64,000 bases of DNA. It comes from Diphasiastrum complanatum (taxonomy: Eukaryota; Streptophyta; Lycopodiopsida; Lycopodiales; Lycopodiaceae). Position 1 is the first letter of the stretch; every line of letters starts with the position of its first letter. The notes beneath the pieces were generated by a model, which was not told the DNA's origin, made no database searches, and was given only the letters and a program-made list of their open reading frames with translations. The stretch is taken from positions 39,533,627 to 39,597,626 of the forward strand of contig CM055101.1 in assembly GCA_029204225.1 (NCBI GenBank), in the 5' to 3' direction. The translations under genes and the position numbers were made by a program. Below are positions 47,665 through 58,653 of this stretch, in pieces.

Positions 47665-47705
47665 AGAAAGTCAAAAATCGTGACTCAGTGTATACAAATT
47701 TCCTT

Positions 47706-48071
47706 CTATGTAAGCAGAAAGGATTTCTTTTGAATTCTCATCGAAAATAGTACATTGATTGGCAGTGAACATGGCTCTATAGTCCTGATCTGTGATCTTG
47801 ATAATAGACAATAGGTCTTGGGAAAATAAAGTACACCATTAAGCTGCCTAGTGACGTCATCAGGAAATCGTAGTCGAATTGAGCCTTGGCCTTCGACTTG
47901 ATGTGAACTGGAGTCACCAAAGAAGATAAACTTTGATTCTGTAGCTATGAGTGTAGAGAAGAGGTCTTTGCATGGCGTCATGTGGTGAGAAGCACCTGAA
48001 TCGAGATACCATTGATGGGCATCTCTACTGGGTTGATCTTGTACCATCAGTGCTTTATCATCATCTTGCAA
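47706..48071 (-). pseudogene. K2 aspartic protease
   Basis: A 121-codon frame with WYLDSGASHHMTPCKDLF and FFGDSS, a copia protease with an intact Asp-Ser-Gly. The frame shifts near 47800, after which the expected LLSISQ-like segment is garbled. Upstream (48110-48220) is a damaged zinc knuckle (HDIKDCRILK). Confidence 0.85.
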
Positions 48072-48226
48072 ACCTCTGACTGTGTCAGAGTTGCCTTCTT
48101 GCTGCTGCTACATCCTTTTTTTCGCTTCATTATGCTTGAGGATACGACAGTCTTTGATGTCGTGGTTGGTTTTTTTGTAGTATATGCAAAAAATGCTTGG
48201 TCTTGGACGGATTGACTGTGCTGCTG

Positions 48227-48895
48227 CTATTGTGATTGCGATGCTACTGGTTGTTTAGCCTTTGTCTTTTTATTTTTGAAGCCTTTCTTCTTCTTGGACT
48301 GCTGCTTGTTTGAGTAGAGTGCCATGGATTTGGTACTCGTTGTCGTAGACATGCTTTTCTTCCTAACTTCTTCTTGCAACAGACTTGCTGTCAATTTTTG
48401 GAGAGACAACGCAGGAGTATTGCTAAGAAGCAACACTAAATTATCGTAGGAGGATGGAAGACTGGCAAGAAGAGACATGGTAGAGTCTTCTTCTGAGATA
48501 GGCGAACCTATTGCAGCCAGTTGGTTTAACAACTGTTTGAACTCATTCAGATGGTCGCTTACTGAGATGCCTTTACTCATTTTGAGTGTCAGTACCTTCT
48601 TCCTCAAGAAGAGACGAGTGGAAACATCTGAGGTCTCGTAGATGCTTGTAAGTGTATCCCACGCTTCTTTGGAGGCGGTGCAATTGGATACAAGAGCGAT
48701 TTGAGTGTCTTTTAGGTTTAGAGATACAATGGCAAGAGCCTTGCCATCCTTTGCTTTCCAAGTTGGAAGTTGTTCAGGTTCTGTCAATTTGGCTATTGAA
48801 CCGTTTACGTATCCCCAAAGCTTCTTCTCGATCAAGATCATCCTCATCTTAAACTTCCACATGTGGAAGTCATCTCCATTGAATTTGTTGATCAA
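48227..48895 (-). CDS. K2 gag (copia, UBN2-type)
   Basis: 222 codons open: NKFNGDDFHMWKFKM (N-terminal gag), ASKEAWDTLTSIYE, and VSDHLNEFKQLLNQLAAIG typical of UBN2 gag, then a Ser/Thr/Lys-rich tail. It ends just before the zinc knuckle, so it is shorter than an intact copia gag. It is the only K2 domain free of breaks. It may still be translatable, but the element as a whole is dead. Confidence 0.8.
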   Translation of the reverse strand: MINKFNGDDFHMWKFKMRMILIEKKLWGYVNGSIAKLTEPEQLPTWKAKDGKALAIVSLNLKDTQIALVSNCTASKEAWDTLTSIYETSDVSTRLFLRKKVLTLKMSKGISVSDHLNEFKQLLNQLAAIGSPISEEDSTMSLLASLPSSYDNLVLLLSNTPALSLQKLTASLLQEEVRKKSMSTTTSTKSMALYSNKQQSKKKKGFKNKKTKAKQPVASQSQ

Positions 48896-49033
48896 GCGGA
48901 TCTCTAAGGTTGAACCTTACATTGTAATTGAGTAGCAGAGATAAAACACAAACTAAATGAATCACCTCTATAGAACCGAAAACGTATTAAGTTCTATTAT
49001 AAGTCCTAGACTCTAGTAATCCAATAAACATGT

Positions 49034-49046
49034 GGCTCTGATACCA
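49034..49046 (-). promoter_or_regulatory. K2 primer-binding site
   Basis: TGGTATCAGAGCC on the minus strand, two bases from the LTR end at 49049. Two further TGGTATCA words lie inside the LTR end (about 49082-49075 and 49115-49104). Confidence 0.85.
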
Positions 49047-49048
49047 CT

Positions 49049-50317
49049 TGTGGGCTCAACTGATACCACTTTGTGGGATGGATCGATGGAATATAAATTA
49101 TTAGTTCTGATACCACATCTGTTGACATTTTGAATTGATGTCAACTGATGAAACAAAAATTCTTAATAACATAATCGTGGATTACTTAGAGAATGGAGTT
49201 TATGAACTGTTCTTTTGTATTGAATCAGATTATTGATGTAGGAGTCTTAGACTGCCGTGAAAGAGATATTGTAGAAAATAATTAGGCATTTCAGATAGCC
49301 ATGCAATCCTCTAATACTGGTAACCTGGTATGAAGAGAATGTAGAATCAATTTAGGCATCAGAGACAACCATACAATTTTCTGATAATAGTGTTTGTGTA
49401 AGAGAAGTGAGAGTTATCATTCAACAAGAATGCAAAAGGATGTAGAACAATAGCGAATCTGTATAATGAAGTTGTAGTAACAACGATCAGATCACAATAC
49501 AATCACGTTGATAAGCGCGTGATCCTACTTACAGATTCAAAATAATTGCTAATGTTCTGAATATATATATATCTCTCTCTTTATGCTCACAAACTCTAAG
49601 GAGTCAGCTACTGAAAGACCCGTTCTGGTCGTTTGATCTCTGTTTGATGACTTATGACTTGTTATGACACTGATAACATCTTCAATCACTTATTTACATT
49701 TATAGCAACTAGAAGATCTTGTATTATTCTAGCTTTATATTTACAAGATTGCGGTGTTATTGGAGCATGAAGACGTACACAGTCTGTACATGGAATACTG
49801 TGTATTTATGCAGAGTGTCACCTGTGTAGTATCTCGTGTAAAACTGCAGTGTCGGGTTTTTTTGCCTTTTGTCGCCTGTCAGAAATTGCATGTAAAAATG
49901 CAGTGTTATTTTTTTGCCCTAATTGTCGCCTGTCAGAAACTGCATGTAAAAATGCAGTTTCGCTTTTTGCCCTAATTGTTGCCTGTCAGAAACGGCATGT
50001 AAAAATGCAGTGTCACATTTCTCACATTTTTCGCAAAAAACGTCACTTTTCTGGAAGTGCCTAAATGGCCCAAAAAAACAAGTTGCATAAGTGTCGCTAA
50101 ACACTTAGTGGCAAATTAAATAAAAAAGAAGCGACAGTGTCAGGTTTTTCGCTTGTGGAAAAACCTGAGTAAAAATGCAGACTGTTGCGACAATTAGTTC
50201 AAATATGCAAACTGTTGAAAAACAGTTCATTTTTTGCAGGTTTCATCTGAGAGAGTAAAAATCAGAAAAGGAAGAAGGGCCGTTGGAATGAGGAGGAGTT
50301 AGATTAAATTCCAACAT
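49049..50317 (-). repeat. K2 5' LTR
   Basis: TGTTGGAATTTAATC...GAGCCCACA (minus strand). It contains hairpin units with CTGCATgtaaaaATGCAG near 49886-49903, 49939-49958 and 49993-50010, period about 54 bp. It abuts TTAGG and the K1 tail. Confidence 0.85.
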
Positions 50318-50514
50318 TAGGGGCATAAAAATCTAGTACCATTTCATGCAGGAGAAATTTTTCTCAAGACAAGTGATTCTTCAATACTGCTCCACAACAA
50401 AAATGATTGCAAACATATTCACCAAAGCGCTTCCCAGGATCAAGCATCAAAAGTTTTTCAGCATGCTAAACCTGACGAAGACACCAAGGCACCAACCGTG
50501 ACCTTAAGAGAGAC
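50318..50514 (+). pseudogene. Copia K1, right part: end of RNase H
   Basis: Translation resumes with YHFMQEKFFSRQVILQYCSTT and IANIFTKALPRIKHQKF, the usual copia RNase H end. The purine tract TTAAGAGAGAC is at 50503-50514. It continues the domain interrupted at 43521. Confidence 0.88.
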
Positions 50515-52020
50515 TGTTGAAAATTAAACTCACAATCTTCTCCTTGGTGATATTATTTTCATTTCAAGATTTGTTCCTGCACATTTATTGATCATTGACG
50601 TAGGGTAAGATGCAACCTCCTTTGGTTCTATGTTTGCTCATTCTATACCTACATGAATTACATAAATCAGACATCCAAGCTATTCGAAGGATGACTATGT
50701 CAAACTTTCGGCTGATCTTCATCCATGGATTAAAGACTAAATGGTAACCAATCCTATTCTTCTCACATTCGAATGTCAAGTTCAAGAATTTGAAGAACAT
50801 TGAAGACCTGGCCATCTTCAACGACTTCAACAAATCAGACTTTTCTATCAGTCTGCAAAAATATATTGTCTTTGTAACAGTTTGTAGAAATGAACTGATT
50901 GTCGCACAATATTTCTGACAAAGTGACTATTTTCAAACAGTTTGAAGAAATGAACTGTTTGTCAGCTTTTTCGCATTTCTCCAAAATGCGACAATTCAGT
51001 CCACTTCACCAAATGAACTGTTTGTCGACTTTATCGCATTTTCTCGAAAAATGTGACAATTTTTTGATAGTGACTGTGAAGGTTTTAACATGTGTGAACT
51101 TCACCACACACCTTACAGGATCTTACTGAGATGTTGTGATTGCACATGAATGATCAATAAACAGATTACATGAAAAATCCAAGGCAAGAGCACAATAGCA
51201 TACCACAGACTCAAGGCAAGAGCACGATAGCATACCACAGACTCAAAAAACTCTCTTTTTACTATGAGAGATAAGCATCCGAAATAATTCTAAGTGCTCA
51301 CTATTGGAAAAACAAGCTGCTCTCGGGTAGAGAGATAAAATGAAGCCAAAAAAATCGGGTAGAGAGAGAATGTTGAAAGCCTCATCAAAATCTCAATATT
51401 CACAACATGGCAAATTAGCCAAGAATTGGCTACATCAAGAGGCTCAAGTTCCTAGGTGGATTTCCAAGTGTACAATGCTTGATCCACATCATTTAGTTAA
51501 CTCTACTAACATAGATCCACATCTCAAAGTACATGCATGAAGTGGCAAAAGTTGCATATATGTTTCCTAGACAAATGCAGATTTTTCCTAGTTACATTCC
51601 ACCTAACTTTGCATGCTATCAACTTTTGTGCATGTCAACAAATGTAGATCTACCTAACTCAAACTCGACCTATTCTAGAAGGATATGTGCTCAATTCACA
51701 TTCCTTTATGTACAATAAAATATACAAAGAAACAACATGAGCATAGCCCCCCTGATCAACATATGAAAATATTTTTTACCATTCTTCACAGTGACTTCTT
51801 TTCAAATAATTCAAAGAAGTAAATTATTTGTGGCTTTTTTGCATTTTCCCAAAAAATGCAACAGTTCAATCTACTTGAAAGATCGATAGTTTTTACTACT
51901 TCGGCAAAATGCGAAGTATGCGGCAGTTGGTTCTACTTCAAAGTTCAACGTTCCATTCACTTCCGGAAAACCCCAAAAAATGTGAAGTGAGAGACCGAAG
52001 TGAGAGAAGAAATGCGACTT
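50515..52020 (+). repeat. K1 3' LTR, split by a solo LTR
   Basis: Starts TGTTGAAAATTAAACTC after the purine tract. Parts at 50830-51074 and 51791-52020 align with K3 35110-35510. Hairpins TCGCATTTctccAAAATGCGA (50971-50991) and a related one (51034-51056) are 63 bp apart, as in K3. A plausible TATA (GTATAAATAC) is near 52150, so the LTR runs beyond 52020; its end is unknown. Confidence 0.7.
51075..51790 (+). mobile_element. Solo LTR inserted in the K1 LTR
   Basis: 716 bp starting TGTGAAGGTTTTAAC and ending CCATTCTTCACA. Its termini, TGTGAAG/CTTCACA, are perfect 7-bp inverted repeats. It is flanked by GTGAC at 51070-51074 and 51791-51795. The empty site is visible in K3 at about 35208 (ATAGTGACTTCTTTTC). 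No internal sequence remains, so an element was lost by recombination between its LTRs. The strand is undetermined. Confidence 0.92.
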
Positions 52021-52949
<929 letters not shown>

Positions 52950-53527
52950 TTCACACGTGTGAACCAGGCCACAATGTTTTTATTTACTGTATTTTTTCAG
53001 TACGATGAAGTGTCAAACTTCATACCCTTCAAAATGAGACCATTTTGATGTATTTTGGTCATATAAGCCATTTTTAGCTATTTTTCCTATATAGGGAATA
53101 TCTAGGGTCAAGTACCTTCTAGAGAGAGGAGAGAGAGTCATCTTCCTCATCCATAAATAGTAGGGAAGTCGTGGAGAACAGGTTGGAGAAACCTTTTGTA
53201 TGCTTCATTGAGATCAATAGATCATTGTCATTGTTTCTTCCTCCATTGAGAGCATTGTTGTGTGTATTGTCTTCAAGCTATTGTGTATGATCTTAGGTGC
53301 TTTCCAAAAGTGGTAGGCTGATGTATTATGGACTGTATAATGCTATTTTGGGCCGCACTTGATGTTTATGGAAGTTTCCATTTGTGATAAATGCTTTTTG
53401 ATCAAGTTCTTTGCATTCTAGGTAGCATAGAATGTGTTGCCAATTCCTAGCTTATGTAGTTTGGAGTGCAAGCATTCAAGCCAATGATCTTGGAGTTTAG
53501 ATCCACTTAGGATCTGTATTTTTCACA
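52950..53527 (+). repeat. C0 5' LTR, missing its first 77 bp
   Basis: Begins in the palindrome TTCACACGTGTGAA and ends TTTTTCACA. The palindromic TATA candidate CCTATATAGG is near 53087-53096. The lost 77 bp would be the U3 start, so promoter function may remain. Confidence 0.9.
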
Positions 53528-53540
53528 TGGTATCAGAGCT
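53528..53540 (+). promoter_or_regulatory. C0 primer-binding site
   Basis: TGGTATCAGAGCT directly after the LTR, complementary to initiator Met-tRNA. Confidence 0.92.
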
Positions 53541-54699
53541 GGTTGGCTTCTATTTACAGTAAGTATTCCATTTTTGGTGATATTTGGATGTTTGATCAAG
53601 TTCTAGCATGATTTTGCATTGCTTTGTTGATCAAATCTTACTAACCTTTGTTTTGTGAGTTGAACTTGTGGATCAAAAGCATATTTCAGGTCTATTGAAG
53701 ATCAGAGACTGAAAAGAAACTATTTTGGATCAGATCATAACACCTAATCATTTGTGATTGTGAGGCTTGTGCATATTCAATACTAACAATGTTCTTTTCA
53801 ATCCTATTGTTGACAATCTCCATTCTTGGATGAACACTCTCCTTAAGTGGATGAAACTTCTCCTTAAGTGGATGACAAATGCTCTTTTGAGTGAGTTGTA
53901 ATTCTCCTAAAGGCTGAGCAAAGCTCCCATTTGGATGAAAGATCCCCTTTTTTGGGTGAACATATTGTAAGCTCCATTGTGAAGAGCATATTGTAAAGAT
54001 TGTCATCAATTTTGGCATAAATTTTGGTGTACTTTGTTGAGCATGTAAGTAACTCTCCTTATGTAATTTGATTGGAGCATTTGCTGGAAGGTGTTAACCA
54101 TTATGCAAGTGTGTTTTCAGGTTCTTAACAGGTTGAGGAACATTCTCATGTGAAGTGATCTTAGATCTACATCTAAACACCAAGATTTGACAAGATAGTG
54201 AAGCTAGTCTTGTGATTCACTAAGTGTGCTCATTCATTCACCTCTAAATCTTGTATTTATCACTTGCTGGAGTTTATAAACTTTTAGAAGTGTGGTTTAC
54301 ATGTGGTTTTACAGGTTGAATCAATATCTTAGTGTGTTGATCATATGTTGATCAAGTTTGTTCATTACTAGGTAATCTTGGCATCCTAGTTTTGGGTATT
54401 TTCTAAGAATGCAAGTAACTCTTCACACCATAACTTGATTTGGTCACTTGCTGGAAAGTTTGAGAGCTTAAGCAAGAGTGTGTTCAGGTTGGTTTGATTT
54501 TGTAATCCATTCTTAGTGTGTGCAAAGTGTTGCATGTGTTTCAATCTTCCTTTCTATGCTTGGAAACCATCTAGGTTCAAGATAGAAGTGTTTTAGGGTC
54601 CTAAATCTTCATAGATCTCTTTATCTATCATTTGTTGAGAGAAAAGTGAGTGCTAAGTGCTTTAGGACAAAACCTAAAAGTTGAAGAAACATTAGAATC
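53541..54699 (+). other. C0 leader between primer-binding site and gag
   Basis: 1.16 kb, long for a copia leader, with no credible gene. It has short direct repeats (CTCCTTAAGTGGATGA twice at 53840-53875; several CACTTGCTGGA words). The AUG used at 54700 has the context AATCATGG. Confidence 0.6.
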
Positions 54700-57600
54700 A
54701 TGGCTTCCAATGGTGGGATCATGCTAGAGTCTAGTGAAAGGTTGAGTTCATCAAACTACTCTACTTGGAAAGTGAGGATGGAGTCCTTACTTGAGTTGAA
54801 TGAACTCATGGACATAGTTGCAGAAATTGAAGAGAGACCTCTCACACTTCAAGAGCAACAAAGGTTTGATAAGAAGGCCAAAAGGGCTCTTCATATCATT
54901 AAAATGAATGTTACAAATGAACTTCTCAAGGAAGTTGGAAAGTGTCAAAGTGCAAGTGAGGCATGGAATGCCTTAAAGAAGCTCTTTGAATCAAAGTCCA
55001 CATCTAGGGTATTGACCCTAAGGAGACAAATATTTTCTAGTAGGCAAAGAGAGGGTGAAAGTGCTCATGCATTTATCTTGAGAGTTAAGTCCCTAAGTGA
55101 TGATTTAGCATGCATTGATGAGAACATAAAAGATGGTGAAATAGTCCAAGTTATGTTGAATGGTTTGCTAAATGAACATGCTAACCTTGTGCAAAGTTTT
55201 GCCATTCAAAGAGTCTTGCCAAGTGTGGTTGACTTGCAAGAAATCTTATTGGCTGAAGAACATAGGTTGCAATCAAAGCTTGATGGTGCATCCTTGCAAG
55301 GTGGAGGTGAAGAGGCTTTCTTCACAAAAGGCAAATTCAAGGGCAAAGGTAAAGGCAAAGGGAAATGGTCCAAAGGTGGTAACTTTGATCATGATGATCA
55401 CTCTTCCTCTTCCTCTTCTACTAAGAACAATAAGTCAAAGTTCAAGTGCTTTTATTGTGGGATAAAAGGTCATTTTGCAAATGAATGTTATAAGAAGAAA
55501 AGAGAGCAAGGAGAGAGGCAAGGAAATCTTACAATAGATGAGGAAGAACATAACACATGTGAATCACTTGTTATGACTTCAAGTTTGTTAGCCAACATAG
55601 ATGATAATGATCCTTGGTGGATTGATAGTGGAGCCTCATCTCACATGACAAGACATAAGGAATACTTTACATCCTTATTGTCTTATGAGGGAGAAGGTAA
55701 CATCATCTACACTGCAAATGATGGTCAATGTGACATCAAAGGCATAGGCACTATTCCTATTTCCCTTTCAACAAATAGGAAAGCAAATCTTGAAAATGTC
55801 TTGTACATTCCTTCAATCACTAAGAATTTGCTTAGTGTAAGTCAAATGATTGACAAAGGACTTGATGTGGAGTTCATTGGAGATGCATGTTTGATAAGTA
55901 AATGTGGATCCTTGATTGCTCAAGGTAGGAGGCATGGTAAACTTTTCAAGCTTGATGCATGTGTGATCTCTAATCATGAAGGATGTATGGCTAGGGAGCA
56001 ATTGACAAACCAAGAAGTTTGGCACAAGAGGTTGGGCCATCCCAACTTCAAATCTTTGGAGGTAATGGCAAAGAAAGAGCTTGTTCTTGGTCTCCCTAAA
56101 AGTCTTGTTGCAAACAATAGTGTTTGTGAACATTGTGCCTTGTCCAAATCTCATAGACTTGCTTATTCTAGATCTACTTCTAGATCTAAAGAAGCTTTTC
56201 AACTTGTGCATTCTGATATTCATTCTTCTAGTACAACTAGCAATGGTGGGGCAAAGATGTATGCAACTTTCATTGATGACTTTAGTAGGTATACTTGGAT
56301 CTATCTTCTTAAAAGTAAGGATGAAGTGTTTGCTGCATTTGTCAAGTTCAAGAATGAAATGGAAAACCAATTCAATACAAAGATCAAATGCTTAAGATCT
56401 GATAATGGAGGGGAATACACCTCAAATAGGTTCAAAGACTTTTGTATAGCACATGGGATTAAGAGGGAGATGTCTAGTCCTAGGACTCCACAACAGAATG
56501 GAGTGGCCGAGAGGAAGAATAGAACCCTTTGTGAATGTGCCAAGGCAATGAGACTACATGCTAATCTTGCTAAGTCTTTTTGGGGGGAAGCTTTAGCATG
56601 TGCTAACTATCTATGTAATAGATGGACAAGTGCTTCCTTGGATGGTAAAACTCCTCATGAGGTTCTTTATGGTAGAAGGCCGAGTGTCAAGCATTGTAGG
56701 ATCTTTGGATGTACATGTTTTGTCAATATCACACTTGATGATAGAACTAAAGAAGATCCTTCATCAAAGAAGGGTGTGTTTGTTGGCTATAGTGAAGTAA
56801 GCAAGGCTTACAAAGTGTACATTCCTTCTACAAAGAAAGTTGTCATAAGTAGGGATGTCATCTTTCATGAAGAGAATGTTTCCAATGTTGTTGATGTTGA
56901 TGTTGATGTGCCTACTAATCATCATGATGTGCAAGATGTCTTGGATGAAGATGGAGATGCCACTCCAAAGCAAACTTCAAGGAAGACTCAAAGGCAAAGG
57001 GCTAAGCCATCAAGGCTAACCTATGATGAAAAAGGAAAGCAAGTGGTGGACAACTCTAACTTTGCTTTTCTTACCTCTTTTGATGAACCAACTTGTGTAG
57101 GTGAAGCAATTCAAAAGAAGGAATGGATCCAAGCCATGGATCATGAGCATCAAGCACTCATCAAAAGCAACACATGGAGGTTGGTAAAGCTTCCAAAGGA
57201 CAAGAAGGCAATTGGTTGTAAGTGGATCTTCAAGATCAAGACAAATCAAGATGGATCAATCAACAAGTACAAGGCAAGGTTGGTGGCAAAGGGGTATGCT
57301 CAAGAATATGGTATTGACTATGATGAGACCTTTGCACCCGTGGCAAAGATGGTAACTATTCGAATCCTAATCTCTCTTGCAACTCTTTATGATTGGGATA
57401 TGTGGCAAATGGATGTTACTAATGCCTTCTTGAATGGTGATCTTGAAGAAGATATTTACATGGAGCAACCCGAGGGCTATGTTTCACATGATGAGCCTAA
57501 TCATGTGTGCTATCTCCAAAAGAGTTTGTATGGGCTAAAGCAAGCACCAAGGAGTTGGTATGCTAAGCTCAATTCCTTCTTACTTTCTCAAAACTTTGTT

Positions 57601-58653
57601 ATGAGTGAGTATGATCATTCTCTCTACTTTAGATTGAATGAAAATGATATCACTTTACTTTTGATCTATGTTGATGACATTATCTTAAGTGGTGGTAACA
57701 ATCTAGATATAGATGAAATCAAGATGGCACTCAAAAGAGAGTTTGAAATTCAAGATCTTGGTAAACTTCATTATATCTTAGGAATAGAGATTATTAGAAC
57801 TTCTAAATCTACATTCATATGTCAAGAAAAGTATGTTAACTCTATTCTAAAAAGGTTTCATATGGAAGATTGTAAAGTTGTTTCTACTCCTATGGAATCA
57901 AATGTAAAGCTAACTACAAGAAGTAATGAAAGATCCTTCAAGGACATTACTCTCTATAGAAAGCTAATAGGATCTCTTATATGGTTAACCATCACAAGAC
58001 CTGATCTAAGCTTTGTGGTTGGTAAACTAAGTCAATTTATGCAAGATCCTAGTGAGGCTCATTGGAAGCTAGGAAAGAGAGTACTTAGATACATCTCGGG
58101 ATCTAGAGATTTTGGCATCTTGTATGGAGGTACTACACCTAACCTTTGTGGATTTTCAGATTCAGATTTTGCAGGTGATCAAATGGATAGGAAGTCAACA
58201 AGTGCCTTTGCAATCTATCTTGGAGATGGAGTGGTCTCATGGCTATCAAAGAAGCAACCAACTATCTCTCTATCTTCCACCGAAGCCGAGTACAAGGCAT
58301 TAACAACATGCACCAAGGAGATTCTTTGGATCAAGAGGATGTTATTGGATCTTCACTTGCTGGAACCAGAGAAGACTCCAATCATACTTTGTGATAACCT
58401 TTCAGCCCAAAGCTTGGCAAGCAATCCTGTTTTTCATGCAAGGAGCAAGCACATTGAGATTGCTCACCATTTTGTCAGAGATCAAGTCATTGCCAAAGAG
58501 GTGGAGCTTCAACATGTCTCTTCAAAGGAGTGTGTGGCTGATATCTTCACCAAACCATTGGGAAAGGACCTATATTTAATGCATAGATCTAATCTTGGAA
58601 TGTGCTCAAAGACTATGTTGAAACTAGCATCCAATGTTGAAGAGGGAGTGTGA
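54700..58653 (+). CDS. Copia gag-pol polyprotein of C0, complete
   Basis: 1317 codons without a break. Gag/UBN2 is at about residues 15-200 (SSSNYSTWKVRMESLL, AWNALKKLFESK). A Lys/Gly-rich stretch and zinc knuckle CFYCGIKGHFANEC lie near 250. Protease (WWIDSGASSHMT) is near 306. A pre-integrase H/C domain (WHKRLGHPNF ... CEHCALSKSH) is at about 445-485. The integrase Asp, Asp and Glu are in VHSDIHS (about 504), RSDNGGEY (about 567) and NGVAERKNR (about 603). RT spans about 805-1045 with LIYVDDI near 989. RNase H follows with FSDSDFAGD (about 1153) and SLSSTEAEYKAL. All catalytic motifs are present and the stop overlaps the 3' LTR start. The copy is potentially functional; transcription is untested. 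Confidence 0.97.
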   Translation: MASNGGIMLESSERLSSSNYSTWKVRMESLLELNELMDIVAEIEERPLTLQEQQRFDKKAKRALHIIKMNVTNELLKEVGKCQSASEAWNALKKLFESKSTSRVLTLRRQIFSSRQREGESAHAFILRVKSLSDDLACIDENIKDGEIVQVMLNGLLNEHANLVQSFAIQRVLPSVVDLQEILLAEEHRLQSKLDGASLQGGGEEAFFTKGKFKGKGKGKGKWSKGGNFDHDDHSSSSSSTKNNKSKFKCFYCGIKGHFANECYKKKREQGERQGNLTIDEEEHNTCESLVMTSSLLANIDDNDPWWIDSGASSHMTRHKEYFTSLLSYEGEGNIIYTANDGQCDIKGIGTIPISLSTNRKANLENVLYIPSITKNLLSVSQMIDKGLDVEFIGDACLISKCGSLIAQGRRHGKLFKLDACVISNHEGCMAREQLTNQEVWHKRLGHPNFKSLEVMAKKELVLGLPKSLVANNSVCEHCALSKSHRLAYSRSTSRSKEAFQLVHSDIHSSSTTSNGGAKMYATFIDDFSRYTWIYLLKSKDEVFAAFVKFKNEMENQFNTKIKCLRSDNGGEYTSNRFKDFCIAHGIKREMSSPRTPQQNGVAERKNRTLCECAKAMRLHANLAKSFWGEALACANYLCNRWTSASLDGKTPHEVLYGRRPSVKHCRIFGCTCFVNITLDDRTKEDPSSKKGVFVGYSEVSKAYKVYIPSTKKVVISRDVIFHEENVSNVVDVDVDVPTNHHDVQDVLDEDGDATPKQTSRKTQRQRAKPSRLTYDEKGKQVVDNSNFAFLTSFDEPTCVGEAIQKKEWIQAMDHEHQALIKSNTWRLVKLPKDKKAIGCKWIFKIKTNQDGSINKYKARLVAKGYAQEYGIDYDETFAPVAKMVTIRILISLATLYDWDMWQMDVTNAFLNGDLEEDIYMEQPEGYVSHDEPNHVCYLQKSLYGLKQAPRSWYAKLNSFLLSQNFVMSEYDHSLYFRLNENDITLLLIYVDDIILSGGNNLDIDEIKMALKREFEIQDLGKLHYILGIEIIRTSKSTFICQEKYVNSILKRFHMEDCKVVSTPMESNVKLTTRSNERSFKDITLYRKLIGSLIWLTITRPDLSFVVGKLSQFMQDPSEAHWKLGKRVLRYISGSRDFGILYGGTTPNLCGFSDSDFAGDQMDRKSTSAFAIYLGDGVVSWLSKKQPTISLSSTEAEYKALTTCTKEILWIKRMLLDLHLLEPEKTPIILCDNLSAQSLASNPVFHARSKHIEIAHHFVRDQVIAKEVELQHVSSKECVADIFTKPLGKDLYLMHRSNLGMCSKTMLKLASNVEEGV
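58636..58648 (+). promoter_or_regulatory. C0 polypurine tract
   Basis: GTTGAAGAGGGAG immediately before the LTR. It overlaps the last codons of pol. Confidence 0.85.
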
